This document shows positions 9,378-19,724 of a stretch of 64,000 nucleotides of DNA, piece by piece (within the stretch, counting starts at the first letter, position 1; each line of letters starts with the position of its first letter). The position numbers and the translations under genes are program-made. Origin of the DNA: an uncultured Flavobacteriaceae bacterium (GTDB lineage: Bacteria; Bacteroidota; Bacteroidia; Flavobacteriales; Flavobacteriaceae); assembly GCA_947487895.1 (NCBI GenBank), contig CANKYF010000008.1, forward strand, positions 62,001 to 126,000, written 5' to 3'. Under the pieces are notes generated by a model that saw only the letters and a program-made list of their open reading frames with translations, made no database searches and was not told the origin of the DNA.

Positions 9378-12300
9378 TTAACGCTTTAGAGTAAAATGGC
9401 CTTTAACATCAAAAATATTACCCAATTGGACCACTTTGGCTACATACCAATAGTCATCTGAAGGCATTGGCGTACCGTTAAAAGTACCATCCCAACCTTC
9501 TGAATTATCAGTGAGCGTTTTTATTAATTTTCCGTACCTGTTGTACACATAAACAGTGGTTCCTGTAAGTTCTGGTCTTTCAATACCTACTATATGCCAA
9601 GTGTCGTGTATTTCGTCATTATTTGGAGTGAAAAATTTAGGGACATCAAATACAAATACGTTTTTGGAAACATCATTACAACCATTTATATCTCTAACAG
9701 TTACCCTATGCTGACCATAAGTAACATTTTCAAAAATGTTAGACGTATTAGGTGTATTTTCTACCCCATCTAAAAGGAAAATATAGTCTCCAATTCTTAA
9801 AGGGTCTATCTCAACTATGATTCTATTGGGGTCTGCAAAATCTAACTTGGGAGTAAAAACAATGTCTGCTTCATCTGAAGCTATAACAGTAAAGTTATGA
9901 GTAGCAGTACAATCACCAGTTAAATAAGGTCTTGTAACTTCTACTGTAAGATTTAATGTACCACCTACTAAATCTGAAGGTTCTATTAAAATTTCTGCGC
10001 TGGTTTCTCCTGTTGACCACAAATAGGTGTCTCCATCAAACCCAGTTTCAGCGCTTACTACAATAGGGACATCATTACATAAAGGGACTGTAGTTTCTAT
10101 TGGAATAATAGGTTTTGGGTTTAAACGTGTTTGAAATTCTGTAACATCAAAACATCCAGTTGTTAAATTTTCAAGTCTTGCATAAATGATTTCTTCGTCT
10201 TCAGCTTCATAATTATTACTAATGGCATCAACATCATCTTCAGCATTTTGTAAATCATTATAGAAAGTTAAAGAGAATTGGCTTGCTGGTTGTGAAGCAC
10301 CACGAATTAAGGATTCATTATCTAATAAGTTAAATATCTCAATATTATCATTATCCTCGTCACAATAATACAAATCAGGAGTATTATTGGCTATTGGATT
10401 TGGATTTATTTGTAGTGTAAAAGATGTTGTAACTGAACAAGATGTATTTATGTCTGTTATTTCAGCATTTATAACATAATCACCAGTTGAATTAACCGTA
10501 AATATGTTACCTACTAGTACATTGTTACTGTTGTCAGAATAAACAATGGTAACCAAGCTAGTATCTTCAATAAATAAGTTATCTATAAATGATAAATCAT
10601 AAGTACCTGATTCACTGTAACAAACGGGGATCGTATTTTGATTATTAAAACTAGGTGGTGATATAACATTTAGCTCTACAGGAAAAACGGTAAAACATTC
10701 TGTTATGGTACTAGATACTTTTACATATATAGTTCCATTATCTTGCGAAATAAAATTAGATGATAACTCAGGTTCTACAATCGCATTAGAATTATCAAAA
10801 ACATCATCAAAGTTAATATCTGTTTCTTCTCTAAAATAATGTATTTGAATAAAATTTAAATCTGGAGCTCGTTCTCCACCAATTCTAAATAAGTTGTTAG
10901 GGTCTTCATTATCAGTATTGTTAAAAATATTATTTAGATTAAAACTTGCTTCACCATTATATGGATTTCCATGATTATCACATTGTTCAAAAGGTATTAT
11001 ATTTTCTATTATAGGATTTTGTTTTGCAGTAATATTAATAGTTCTAGGCTCGTAACAACCAGAATCTGTATTTTCAATTCTAACAAATATGGTCGTAGAT
11101 TCACTAGGTATTGCATAGGTAATTTGATCATCAATATCTTGAATGTTATCTTCAAGGTTATTTATATCTTCAAAGAAAGTAACACTTAATGGTTGCAAAG
11201 AACTTTGTTGAATGTCTTCCCTAATTTTCTCTAAGCTAAACATATATAGGCCAGTGTCATCAATATCAACACATTGTGCAATGGTATTTGAAAGTATAAA
11301 ATTTGGTTCTCCACCACTAATAATAGTGATGTCTCTTTGAGTGTAACAATCAGAATCTGTTATATTTTGAATACGTACTGTAATTGTACCAGAATAACTA
11401 TTTATTGTATCGGGTAGCTCATCACCATTAATATCTAAATATAGTACCTCTTTGCCTGTTTGTCCGTTTAAGAGGTATTCATCAAATTCATGGAGATCAA
11501 TTGTGGTTTCTCCACATGCCGCTATTCTTGCATTGGGATCAATGATAGGTTCAGTATTTATGTTAATCATAAACGATTCTATAGCAGCGGGTTGACAGTC
11601 TGTACCTATATTTGGATTTTCTACACGTATAAAAATTTCATGAGTACCTTCATCCAGAGTTAAGTTAACTCTATCTGTATGAGATATCCAGTCTGAACTC
11701 GGGTTATTAGGATCCCAGGTAGTAGCGGCTACTTGAGTTCTAAAATATTCTATTTCTAGACCTGTTGGGTCAACAACTACGCTAGGTGTTATATCTGTTT
11801 CAAGATTAATAGTTGCTGAGTCAGTAGGAAGACATCGTAAAATATTATCTGGAGTATTGGTAGCTGGAGCAGCTATAACTTCTACCTGAAATTCATTGAC
11901 AGTATAACAAATTCTACCACTAAGTTCACTTTCAATTCTTGCATAAACGGTTGTAATTGGATCTGTATTAGTAAATACAGTTACTTCATCATTTGGATTT
12001 GGATTTTCTGTATCGGCAGCACTTTCATCTAAAAAATAAGTAACTGTGAAATTATCATCTGCATCAACTAAGATATCTTCATCATAGTTATTTAAATTTA
12101 CTTCTGTTATGCCATCATCATCAGTATCACAGGCTGTTTTAGGTAAGATAGGATCAAAGATTATTATAGGGTTTACCCTTAATGTTATTTCAGAATCCCT
12201 TGTACAATTGCCATCATTTAATCTTAAATATAAAACATCAAAACCACTTACAGGATAATTGTCCTCTGTTATTGGGGTATTATTTGTTCTATCTTCTTGA

Positions 12301-14378
12301 CTTAGATAAAAAGTTACATTTACTCTATTTGGTAAAGGATTTCTTGGATTATTTATAAAATCTTCTAATGTAGTTAATCTAAATGGTATGTGGTTAGTAC
12401 TATCGGTATCATCATCACAAAGGGCAAAATCGCCTAAATCTGTTCCTGTTAACAATAAGCTAGTATGTATTTCAAATTCAACTACCGTTGCACATCCAGT
12501 ATTTTTGTCTTCAACTCTCAAGTAAATTGATTGTTGTCCATTACCATCATTAGAGTCTGTATTTTCAAAATTACTTGGGTTATTGATAAAATTATTATTG
12601 CCTTCTCTTGCATCATTTCGGTCTTCATAAAATGAAATACTATAATCATCTTCAGGTAAAGAAACTAAAACATCATCTATTACTTCAGTAAGATCAAACT
12701 CTGCACGACCAGGAGTACCATCATTATCACAGGCATCTAAAAATTGTTTGTCTGTTTCTGGTAAACTAGGTGGCAAAATAATATCTATTACCACAGGAAT
12801 AGCTTCACTTCTACAATTTGTTAGTGGGTTAGTAACTCTAGCAAATACAGTTTCACCTCCAGTAGCAACAAAGAGTAAACCATTATCGATAATTGGTGAG
12901 TTTTCGTCAGTAGTACGGTGATAGGTGACAATGTAACTTGGGTCATTTGTTATATCTGTATCCCAATCTGTTAGATCCAATAATATTCTGCCATCAGGTA
13001 TATCTTCATCATCATTATCACATTCTTCTATAGGAGGTATTGTATTGGCAATAGGTAATGGGTTCGCAATGACTTCAAAACTTGTGGTAGATTTACAATC
13101 ACTATTTCCATCTTCAATCCTTACATAAATAGTTGTTCCTGAAGTTGTAATATTTGAAATACCAGGGTTGTTAGGGTCGTTTGCAGCTGCCAAATCTGTG
13201 TGGTAAGTTATACTACTTGTGTTTGTTGTAAAAGGGCTACCAGCTAATATTTCTGCTGTTTTGGTAGTTAAATCAAATGTTTCTCCAGAGCCGTTGCTAG
13301 GATCGTCACATAAATGAAAGTCGTCTATAGTTCCTGTAAAAGGTTCATTAACATTAAGTGTCACTTCAACTTCATCTTCTTCTGTACAAGGAGAACCATT
13401 TAAAGATACTGATACTTCTACTCTATAAATACCATTTTGTTGAGCAAGGTAAGAGTTGTTAGTAGCACCAGATATTGGAGAGCCATTAAGATACCATTGG
13501 TATGTAGCAATAGGGTTGTCATTTTCAAAAGCTCTAAGTGGAGCTTCATTAAAACATGTTGTAATTGGTTCCCCTAATTCTAAGTTGTTTATACTATTGC
13601 CTTCTATAAAAACAGCAGAATCAAATAAGCTATCTCTATAATCTGCAATAATTAGTTTTATATGGTATCTGGTATTAGGCGTTATAGTGGTTGAAGCAGA
13701 AAGTATGGTAGTTCTTCCTTGGAAATTTGTGTCTCCAAAATCGAAACCTCCAAAATATTGTTCATTTTGAGCAGGACAAAGAGTTGAAAATTGTCCATGT
13801 ATGTTAGAAATGCTTATAGGTATAGTTGTAGCCGGAATTACAGCTATATTTTGGTAAGGTCCAGTGCTGGAGGCTTCTCTTATAAGAAATACGAAACTAT
13901 CATTTGATGTGCAAGCATTAGCATCTAGGTATTCTTCTGATGCTATTAAATAATTAAATTGTAATTGGTTGGACGCCGAAATAAAATCAAATTCTACAGA
14001 CGTAGCGTTTTGCGTGCTTGAAATGCCTAAAGCAGTTTCAATATCTGGGTCTGTGCCCCAAGCGGAGGTACCATCATCTAAATTATCTGAAATGGGGCTA
14101 TTACCAGCAGAATTAGCATTTCCCGTAGATAGAACAATACCATTTTCAAAAGGGAAATTAGAACTGCCTCTTTCAAAATGGGCATAACTAGGAAAGCCGG
14201 TGGCATTACCATTTACAGATGAGGTGATATTGGATATCTCGACACAGCTGTTTCCATCAACTAAATTATCTTGAAATAAAGATTGTAAACCTACAGAATT
14301 GTCTACCGAAATTTGTTGCGCATACACCGTACTGCCAAAGCAGAAAAAGGCAATTAAACAAGAATAAACAAATCTCAT
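9378..14378 (-). CDS. giant T9SS type B sorting domain protein; choice-of-anchor L N-terminal domain and about a dozen degenerate tandem modules
   Basis: 1666 aa; VDGNSCVEISNITSSVNGNATGFPSYAHFERGSSNFPFENGIVLSTGN head; repeated [QEAL]CDxDDDG...FDL modules; gliding motility-associated C-terminal domain. Confidence 0.9.
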   Translation of the reverse strand: MRFVYSCLIAFFCFGSTVYAQQISVDNSVGLQSLFQDNLVDGNSCVEISNITSSVNGNATGFPSYAHFERGSSNFPFENGIVLSTGNANSAGNSPISDNLDDGTSAWGTDPDIETALGISSTQNATSVEFDFISASNQLQFNYLIASEEYLDANACTSNDSFVFLIREASSTGPYQNIAVIPATTIPISISNIHGQFSTLCPAQNEQYFGGFDFGDTNFQGRTTILSASTTITPNTRYHIKLIIADYRDSLFDSAVFIEGNSINNLELGEPITTCFNEAPLRAFENDNPIATYQWYLNGSPISGATNNSYLAQQNGIYRVEVSVSLNGSPCTEEDEVEVTLNVNEPFTGTIDDFHLCDDPSNGSGETFDLTTKTAEILAGSPFTTNTSSITYHTDLAAANDPNNPGISNITTSGTTIYVRIEDGNSDCKSTTSFEVIANPLPIANTIPPIEECDNDDEDIPDGRILLDLTDWDTDITNDPSYIVTYHRTTDENSPIIDNGLLFVATGGETVFARVTNPLTNCRSEAIPVVIDIILPPSLPETDKQFLDACDNDGTPGRAEFDLTEVIDDVLVSLPEDDYSISFYEDRNDAREGNNNFINNPSNFENTDSNDGNGQQSIYLRVEDKNTGCATVVEFEIHTSLLLTGTDLGDFALCDDDTDSTNHIPFRLTTLEDFINNPRNPLPNRVNVTFYLSQEDRTNNTPITEDNYPVSGFDVLYLRLNDGNCTRDSEITLRVNPIIIFDPILPKTACDTDDDGITEVNLNNYDEDILVDADDNFTVTYFLDESAADTENPNPNDEVTVFTNTDPITTVYARIESELSGRICYTVNEFQVEVIAAPATNTPDNILRCLPTDSATINLETDITPSVVVDPTGLEIEYFRTQVAATTWDPNNPSSDWISHTDRVNLTLDEGTHEIFIRVENPNIGTDCQPAAIESFMININTEPIIDPNARIAACGETTIDLHEFDEYLLNGQTGKEVLYLDINGDELPDTINSYSGTITVRIQNITDSDCYTQRDITIISGGEPNFILSNTIAQCVDIDDTGLYMFSLEKIREDIQQSSLQPLSVTFFEDINNLEDNIQDIDDQITYAIPSESTTIFVRIENTDSGCYEPRTINITAKQNPIIENIIPFEQCDNHGNPYNGEASFNLNNIFNNTDNEDPNNLFRIGGERAPDLNFIQIHYFREETDINFDDVFDNSNAIVEPELSSNFISQDNGTIYVKVSSTITECFTVFPVELNVISPPSFNNQNTIPVCYSESGTYDLSFIDNLFIEDTSLVTIVYSDNSNNVLVGNIFTVNSTGDYVINAEITDINTSCSVTTSFTLQINPNPIANNTPDLYYCDEDNDNIEIFNLLDNESLIRGASQPASQFSLTFYNDLQNAEDDVDAISNNYEAEDEEIIYARLENLTTGCFDVTEFQTRLNPKPIIPIETTVPLCNDVPIVVSAETGFDGDTYLWSTGETSAEILIEPSDLVGGTLNLTVEVTRPYLTGDCTATHNFTVIASDEADIVFTPKLDFADPNRIIVEIDPLRIGDYIFLLDGVENTPNTSNIFENVTYGQHRVTVRDINGCNDVSKNVFVFDVPKFFTPNNDEIHDTWHIVGIERPELTGTTVYVYNRYGKLIKTLTDNSEGWDGTFNGTPMPSDDYWYVAKVVQLGNIFDVKGHFTLKR

Positions 14379-14519
14379 AGCGGTAGGTCTTTTTTATTTG
14401 ATTTTAGGCAAAATTACGCTATTTATGATTAGCATAATTTCATGAAAAGTATGTTTTTTATAAATTTTATAAAAAAAATACCGATGAACCGTAATGATAT
14501 TTGTTAATAGCTATGAAAA

Positions 14520-16961
14520 CTAGTATTTTAAGGTAAAATGGTCTCTGAAAATTCTTCCATCTTGCAGTGTTACCTTAAACCAATAATCATCTGTTGGTAA
14601 GCGAGCGCCGTTTATCAAGCCATCCCAACCTTTTCCTAATGGAGAGATTTCTTTTATAAGTTTGCCGTACCTATCAAAAATTTGAATTTTGGTATTGGGT
14701 TGGAACATTCTGGAAACACCTTTTATTTGCCAAGTGTCATTATTACCATCATTATTTGGTGTAAAAAATTTAGGAAACCCAATTACTGAAATAAGTTCAT
14801 CTACAATACCACAATCATTTTTGATATCCTTTATGGTAATTGTATATATGCCGGGAAATACATTTTCAAATGTATTACTATCTTGATATGGAGCATAAAC
14901 CTGATTGTTTTCATCTAATAATTGGTATTGGTAAGTACCTTCACCAGATGTGATTGCACTAATCGTGTTATTTTGAGAAGCATCACTAACTTTAATATCA
15001 TTCACCGTGGCTATATTTGAAGCTTCTACAGTAATAATTCTATTTTTAGAGCATCCATTGCTGTTGGTAACAATGACCTCATAGCTACCTAATTCATTTA
15101 CATTGATTTGATACGTATCTTCACCTGATAGCCAGTTATAACTGTAATTATTAGGCGAATCATTTATTAAACCAGCATTTAAGGTTATAGTAGCAGGAAA
15201 GGTATTTAAGCAATAGTATTCTAAAATCTGGGGTTCAATATCAGGAAGAACGTTTACTGCTAATTCAATTTCACTGATACCATAACAATTATTAGTATTT
15301 TCTACTCTTGCATAAATAGTTTGTAAATAGGGTATGTTATTTGTGAATGAGTCTCCTAAGTTATTTATTTCTAAAAGAGCATCTTGATATGTTTGATAAT
15401 AAGCAATATCTAGCCCTGCGGGTAAACCATTTGTTATCTCATTATCAGCATTTCTTAAGTTAAACGAGAAAAAACCATCTTCTGTACCATCATCATCACA
15501 TTCAATGAGGGTTGTGTTATTAGAATTTGTTAGGCTAACTTGAAGCGTTAATTCAGACAAACTAAGACAACCAGTGATAGTATTAAAAACTTCTACATAT
15601 ATAGTTTGAGAATTAGATGTATTTGAAAATGAATCACCATTCACTTGGTTAGTTCTTAATAAATCGGTATAAAATCTTGTAGATAAATCACGTTCCCCAC
15701 CCGTTAAATTTTCGTTGGCTTGGTTTAAATTAAAGAGTGTGAGACCATCTTCAATACCATCTTCATCACATTGTAATATAATGTGATCGAAGACTATTGG
15801 AGTAGGATTTACAACTAGATTAAGAGGTACAATACTTCTACAATTTGTATTTGATATATTTTCTACTCTAACATAGATTTGTTGATTGAATGCTACAGCA
15901 TTATAGTATACATTTGGTAACGATGAGATGCTGTTTTCAGCATCCATTTCAGACACATGATAAGAAATATTATAATCAGTTTCGTTTAAGCCATTTAAAA
16001 TTTCTGTGTTTTTTTGAGACAGAGTGAAATTTGTTTGGCCATTTCTATCATTACCGTCTAATGCAGTGTCACACTCCATTAAATCAGTTGGAGGGATAAT
16101 ATTAGGTCCTAAATTAGTATTTAAATCAAAATCTGTTATTTCGAAACAACCAGTAACCACATTAGTTATTCTGGCATATATAGTTTGAGGGTTACTAATA
16201 TTAGTATATGGACTTGATAATTCATTAATACCTATATTCGCATCACTTTCAGATAGATGGTATGTGATATTTACGTCAGTTTGGCTACCTGTAATTAAAG
16301 GCGTATTATCTGCAATGTTAAAAGCGGTTAAGCCATCATCAAAAGGGGTTGTAACATCACAGCGTTCTAGGTTTATAGGATTATTTGCGTTATTAGATGC
16401 ATCTGAAGGAGGGTCAGCAAATCGAGCGGTTCCAGTCCATTCCAGGTTGAATGCGCTATTTCCAATTGGTCTATCTATAACAATGAAATAGGTGTCTCCT
16501 GCATTAACATCTAGCCATCTTACAAAACTATCACCATTTGGTCCAGGGCCTTCAAAAGTATCATTAGAAGATACATTTAACCCCGTTAAGTTATTCATCT
16601 GATTAGCTGCTCTGGGATTAGTGGTAGAGCATCTAATAGTTGGACCCAAATTATCACATGGAACATTAGGACCAAATATAAAGAAATCATAATCTTCATC
16701 AATATTTGTGCTTTCTGGAGTTAAGGTAAATCCTAATGTTCCACCATCAATAACTGTAACATGTAACCAAACACTATTGGTCTCGTTGCTAGAACATGAA
16801 TTAGGAAACTCTCTATTACCAGAACCGCTAACATCTAGGTTTACATCTGAGTTACCGCAAGTAATTATAGCATCAATACAATCATTAGGGTTTTGTGAAA
16901 AAATATTTAAAGTGTTAAATAGAGCTATTATTACAAGGCCTATTTTTTTTAATGTATTCAA
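14520..16961 (-). CDS. T9SS type B sorting domain surface protein
   Basis: 813 aa; CDDDGxEDG repeat modules and CTD FPKFFTPNNDGNNDTWQIKGVSRMFQPNTKIQIFDRYGKLIKEISPLGKGWDGLINGARLPTDDYWFKVTL. Confidence 0.9.
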   Translation of the reverse strand: MNTLKKIGLVIIALFNTLNIFSQNPNDCIDAIITCGNSDVNLDVSGSGNREFPNSCSSNETNSVWLHVTVIDGGTLGFTLTPESTNIDEDYDFFIFGPNVPCDNLGPTIRCSTTNPRAANQMNNLTGLNVSSNDTFEGPGPNGDSFVRWLDVNAGDTYFIVIDRPIGNSAFNLEWTGTARFADPPSDASNNANNPINLERCDVTTPFDDGLTAFNIADNTPLITGSQTDVNITYHLSESDANIGINELSSPYTNISNPQTIYARITNVVTGCFEITDFDLNTNLGPNIIPPTDLMECDTALDGNDRNGQTNFTLSQKNTEILNGLNETDYNISYHVSEMDAENSISSLPNVYYNAVAFNQQIYVRVENISNTNCRSIVPLNLVVNPTPIVFDHIILQCDEDGIEDGLTLFNLNQANENLTGGERDLSTRFYTDLLRTNQVNGDSFSNTSNSQTIYVEVFNTITGCLSLSELTLQVSLTNSNNTTLIECDDDGTEDGFFSFNLRNADNEITNGLPAGLDIAYYQTYQDALLEINNLGDSFTNNIPYLQTIYARVENTNNCYGISEIELAVNVLPDIEPQILEYYCLNTFPATITLNAGLINDSPNNYSYNWLSGEDTYQINVNELGSYEVIVTNSNGCSKNRIITVEASNIATVNDIKVSDASQNNTISAITSGEGTYQYQLLDENNQVYAPYQDSNTFENVFPGIYTITIKDIKNDCGIVDELISVIGFPKFFTPNNDGNNDTWQIKGVSRMFQPNTKIQIFDRYGKLIKEISPLGKGWDGLINGARLPTDDYWFKVTLQDGRIFRDHFTLKY

Positions 16962-16964
16962 AGG

Positions 16965-19694
16965 CTAATATTTTAAGGTGAAATGGTCTCTGAAAATTCT
17001 TCCATCTTGTAGTGTTACCTTAAACCAATAATCATCTGTTGGTAAGCGAACTCCATTTATCAAACCATCCCATCCCTTCCCTAAAGGAGAGAGTTCTTTT
17101 ACAAGTTTACCATATCTATCAAAAATTTGAATTTTGGTGTTGGGTTGAAACATTCTAGAAACTCCGCTTATTTGCCAAGTATCATAAAAACCATCATTGT
17201 TGGGAGTAAAATGTTTAGGAAAACCAATTACATAGACAGTTTCTAATGCTTCTCCACAGTTATTTTTAGTATCATTAACGTTTACAGAATATATACCTGG
17301 GTACACATTTTCAAATGTATTACTAGTTTGATAGGATCTATATATGTTGTTTTCTTCATCTAATAATTGATATTCGTATTCTCCTTCTCCAGAAACTAAT
17401 ACTGTAATTATATTGTTATTAGTTGGTGCGTTTGAAGAAAAAGGAGGGGTGTTAAAACTTGCTATATTAGATGGTTTAACTGTAATAATTTTGTCTTTAG
17501 AACATTGAGTTATTTTGTTTGTTATAGTAACTACATAATCTTTAGCTTCGTTTATTTCTATAACATAGGAACTCTCTCCTGTAGACCAAGCATAAGTATA
17601 GTTGTCAATATTACCACTTGATAAACCAGCATTGATTGTAATAGTTAAAGGGTAGGTGTTTAAACAGTAATATTCCGTAATAGCAGTGGTTTCTATGTCA
17701 GGTAGCTTATTAACAATTAATTCTACCTCACTAATTCCTACACAATTATTATTATTTTCTGCTCTAGCATATATAATTTGATAATCTTTCTCTTTATTGG
17801 TGAATGAATTACCTAGGCTATTTCTTTCTAAAGAAGCATCTTCATAAGAAGCATAATAAGTAATATTTAATCCTGTAGGTTGACCAGAATTTATATCATT
17901 ATTAGCTTCTGTTAAATTGAATAGAAAGTAACCATCTTCGTTACCATCATCATCACAGACTTCAATTTTAGTATTGGTAGTTTGAGTTTGACTTACTATT
18001 AATGTAAGTTCAGAAACTTCAAAACATTCAGTGTTTTCATCATATACTTCTACATGTACAATTTGGTTGTTTGAAGTATTGGAAAAATTATTGCTATCAG
18101 TAATAAGGTTTTGTCTATTATTATCAGTATAAAACCTAGTTTTTAAGTTGCTAATACCACCTGTTAAATGTATGTCGGCTTCATTTAGGTTAAAACTAGT
18201 AATACCATCTTGAGTTTCATCATCACATTGAATTAATGTATAATTAAGAGCTATTGGCTTAGGGTTATAACTAACTATAGCAAAACCTTCTAGATTATCT
18301 TCACAATCTCCAGTATTAGAGTTAACGATTACTTTATATTGACCAGAAGAAGAGATTTCTAAAATATTACTTGTTTCAGGTTCTAAATTTTCATCTTTAT
18401 ACCAAGTATAACTTGCGCCTTCTATTTTTGGCGCTTTAAGAATATATTTATCATTATCACAAAGTTCTAGACTTGTTGAGCTAGATCCGTTTTGTATAAT
18501 ATCTATTTGTTCATTAAAAAAGGAGGTGATAAAAGGAGGGAGTCCTTGAGACGAATTATTTATACCTAAATTTACAGCATTATGTTGGTAGTTGCTTGTT
18601 GTTCCTCTGTTATTTGGATTGTTTATAACGCCCAAATACGGTGAACCTTCATTGTAAGTAGCGCTTAAAGCGCGATAAATTTTGCCATTTGGTGCAAGTT
18701 GTAATGCTCCACGGAATAAGGATCTATTGTCTAAAATTACTTGTGAAGCTTCTATATCAGAAGATATTAAGTCATACTGTATTAAAACAGAGCTATGGTT
18801 AGATGGCAATGGATTAAAAAAATCAAAGAAGTCATTACTGGCATGTACATATAGTAATTCACTATTAGGTGAGAATTCTATGCCATAAGGAAAAGGGCTA
18901 TTGCCATTATTTATAGACAATTCATTATGATTAGTCACAGTCCCTGTAGAGGTATCAAGATCAAAAAGATGTAACCCATCTTGAACGTTAGCAACTGCTA
19001 ATTTTGTCCCATCAGGAGATGCTTTTATATAACCTCTTCTATCTAATGCATTGAGAGAAGAAATAGGTGATTTTATAGAAGTTGTATTAACTCCTGTACT
19101 ATTCACTTCAAAAGAGTGAAATGTATTGTAGATAGTTTCTGTACCTTCTTCTGAAGCAAAAGTAATAACCCATACAGATTTCGTTTGGCAGTCTTTTACA
19201 ACAGCAGTTAATTTTTCTGAACAAAACTCAAGTAGATTAATATTTTTTTGGCTAATATCTCCAAGACCACCATCAAGTGTCATGTCTACTACAGAATAAT
19301 TAAACCCCATATCACTAGGGTCATCTTCAAATTGAGAGGTGTCTACAGTAAAAATATAATAGATAGTATCATCATCTGGTTTAGGAACAATTATAGCAGA
19401 TTGCGTACTAGAGCTATTACCAAATAAACCTAGTCCGTTTGGCATAGGTTCATGATTTCTGTTCCAAACTGTTGTCCCATCTGTATAAAAGAGAAGGTTG
19501 CCTAATGGATCTGAAATTGTGGCACAACCTTCATTAGTGAATAGTTTGCCATCATTAGATGAAGAGATAGAATTATTTTCTAAATTAAATTTAATACCTC
19601 CACCATAACCAAAATACCAGTTAGACGCTTGATTTTGAGAAAAAGCATACATACTAAATAAGCAAACTATTATAATAGTGGTGATTTTATTCAT
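16965..19694 (-). CDS. T9SS type B sorting domain protein with PD40/WD40-like beta-propeller head
   Basis: 909 aa; N-term NWYFGYGGGIKFNLEN...LLFYTDGTTVWNRNHEPMPNG; same stalk modules and near-identical CTD as upstream paralogue; 3-bp gap to the next gene. Confidence 0.9.
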   Translation of the reverse strand: MNKITTIIIVCLFSMYAFSQNQASNWYFGYGGGIKFNLENNSISSSNDGKLFTNEGCATISDPLGNLLFYTDGTTVWNRNHEPMPNGLGLFGNSSSTQSAIIVPKPDDDTIYYIFTVDTSQFEDDPSDMGFNYSVVDMTLDGGLGDISQKNINLLEFCSEKLTAVVKDCQTKSVWVITFASEEGTETIYNTFHSFEVNSTGVNTTSIKSPISSLNALDRRGYIKASPDGTKLAVANVQDGLHLFDLDTSTGTVTNHNELSINNGNSPFPYGIEFSPNSELLYVHASNDFFDFFNPLPSNHSSVLIQYDLISSDIEASQVILDNRSLFRGALQLAPNGKIYRALSATYNEGSPYLGVINNPNNRGTTSNYQHNAVNLGINNSSQGLPPFITSFFNEQIDIIQNGSSSTSLELCDNDKYILKAPKIEGASYTWYKDENLEPETSNILEISSSGQYKVIVNSNTGDCEDNLEGFAIVSYNPKPIALNYTLIQCDDETQDGITSFNLNEADIHLTGGISNLKTRFYTDNNRQNLITDSNNFSNTSNNQIVHVEVYDENTECFEVSELTLIVSQTQTTNTKIEVCDDDGNEDGYFLFNLTEANNDINSGQPTGLNITYYASYEDASLERNSLGNSFTNKEKDYQIIYARAENNNNCVGISEVELIVNKLPDIETTAITEYYCLNTYPLTITINAGLSSGNIDNYTYAWSTGESSYVIEINEAKDYVVTITNKITQCSKDKIITVKPSNIASFNTPPFSSNAPTNNNIITVLVSGEGEYEYQLLDEENNIYRSYQTSNTFENVYPGIYSVNVNDTKNNCGEALETVYVIGFPKHFTPNNDGFYDTWQISGVSRMFQPNTKIQIFDRYGKLVKELSPLGKGWDGLINGVRLPTDDYWFKVTLQDGRIFRDHFTLKY

Positions 19695-19724
19695 TCTTTG
19701 ATAGCCCCAAGTCTACCAAAGATA

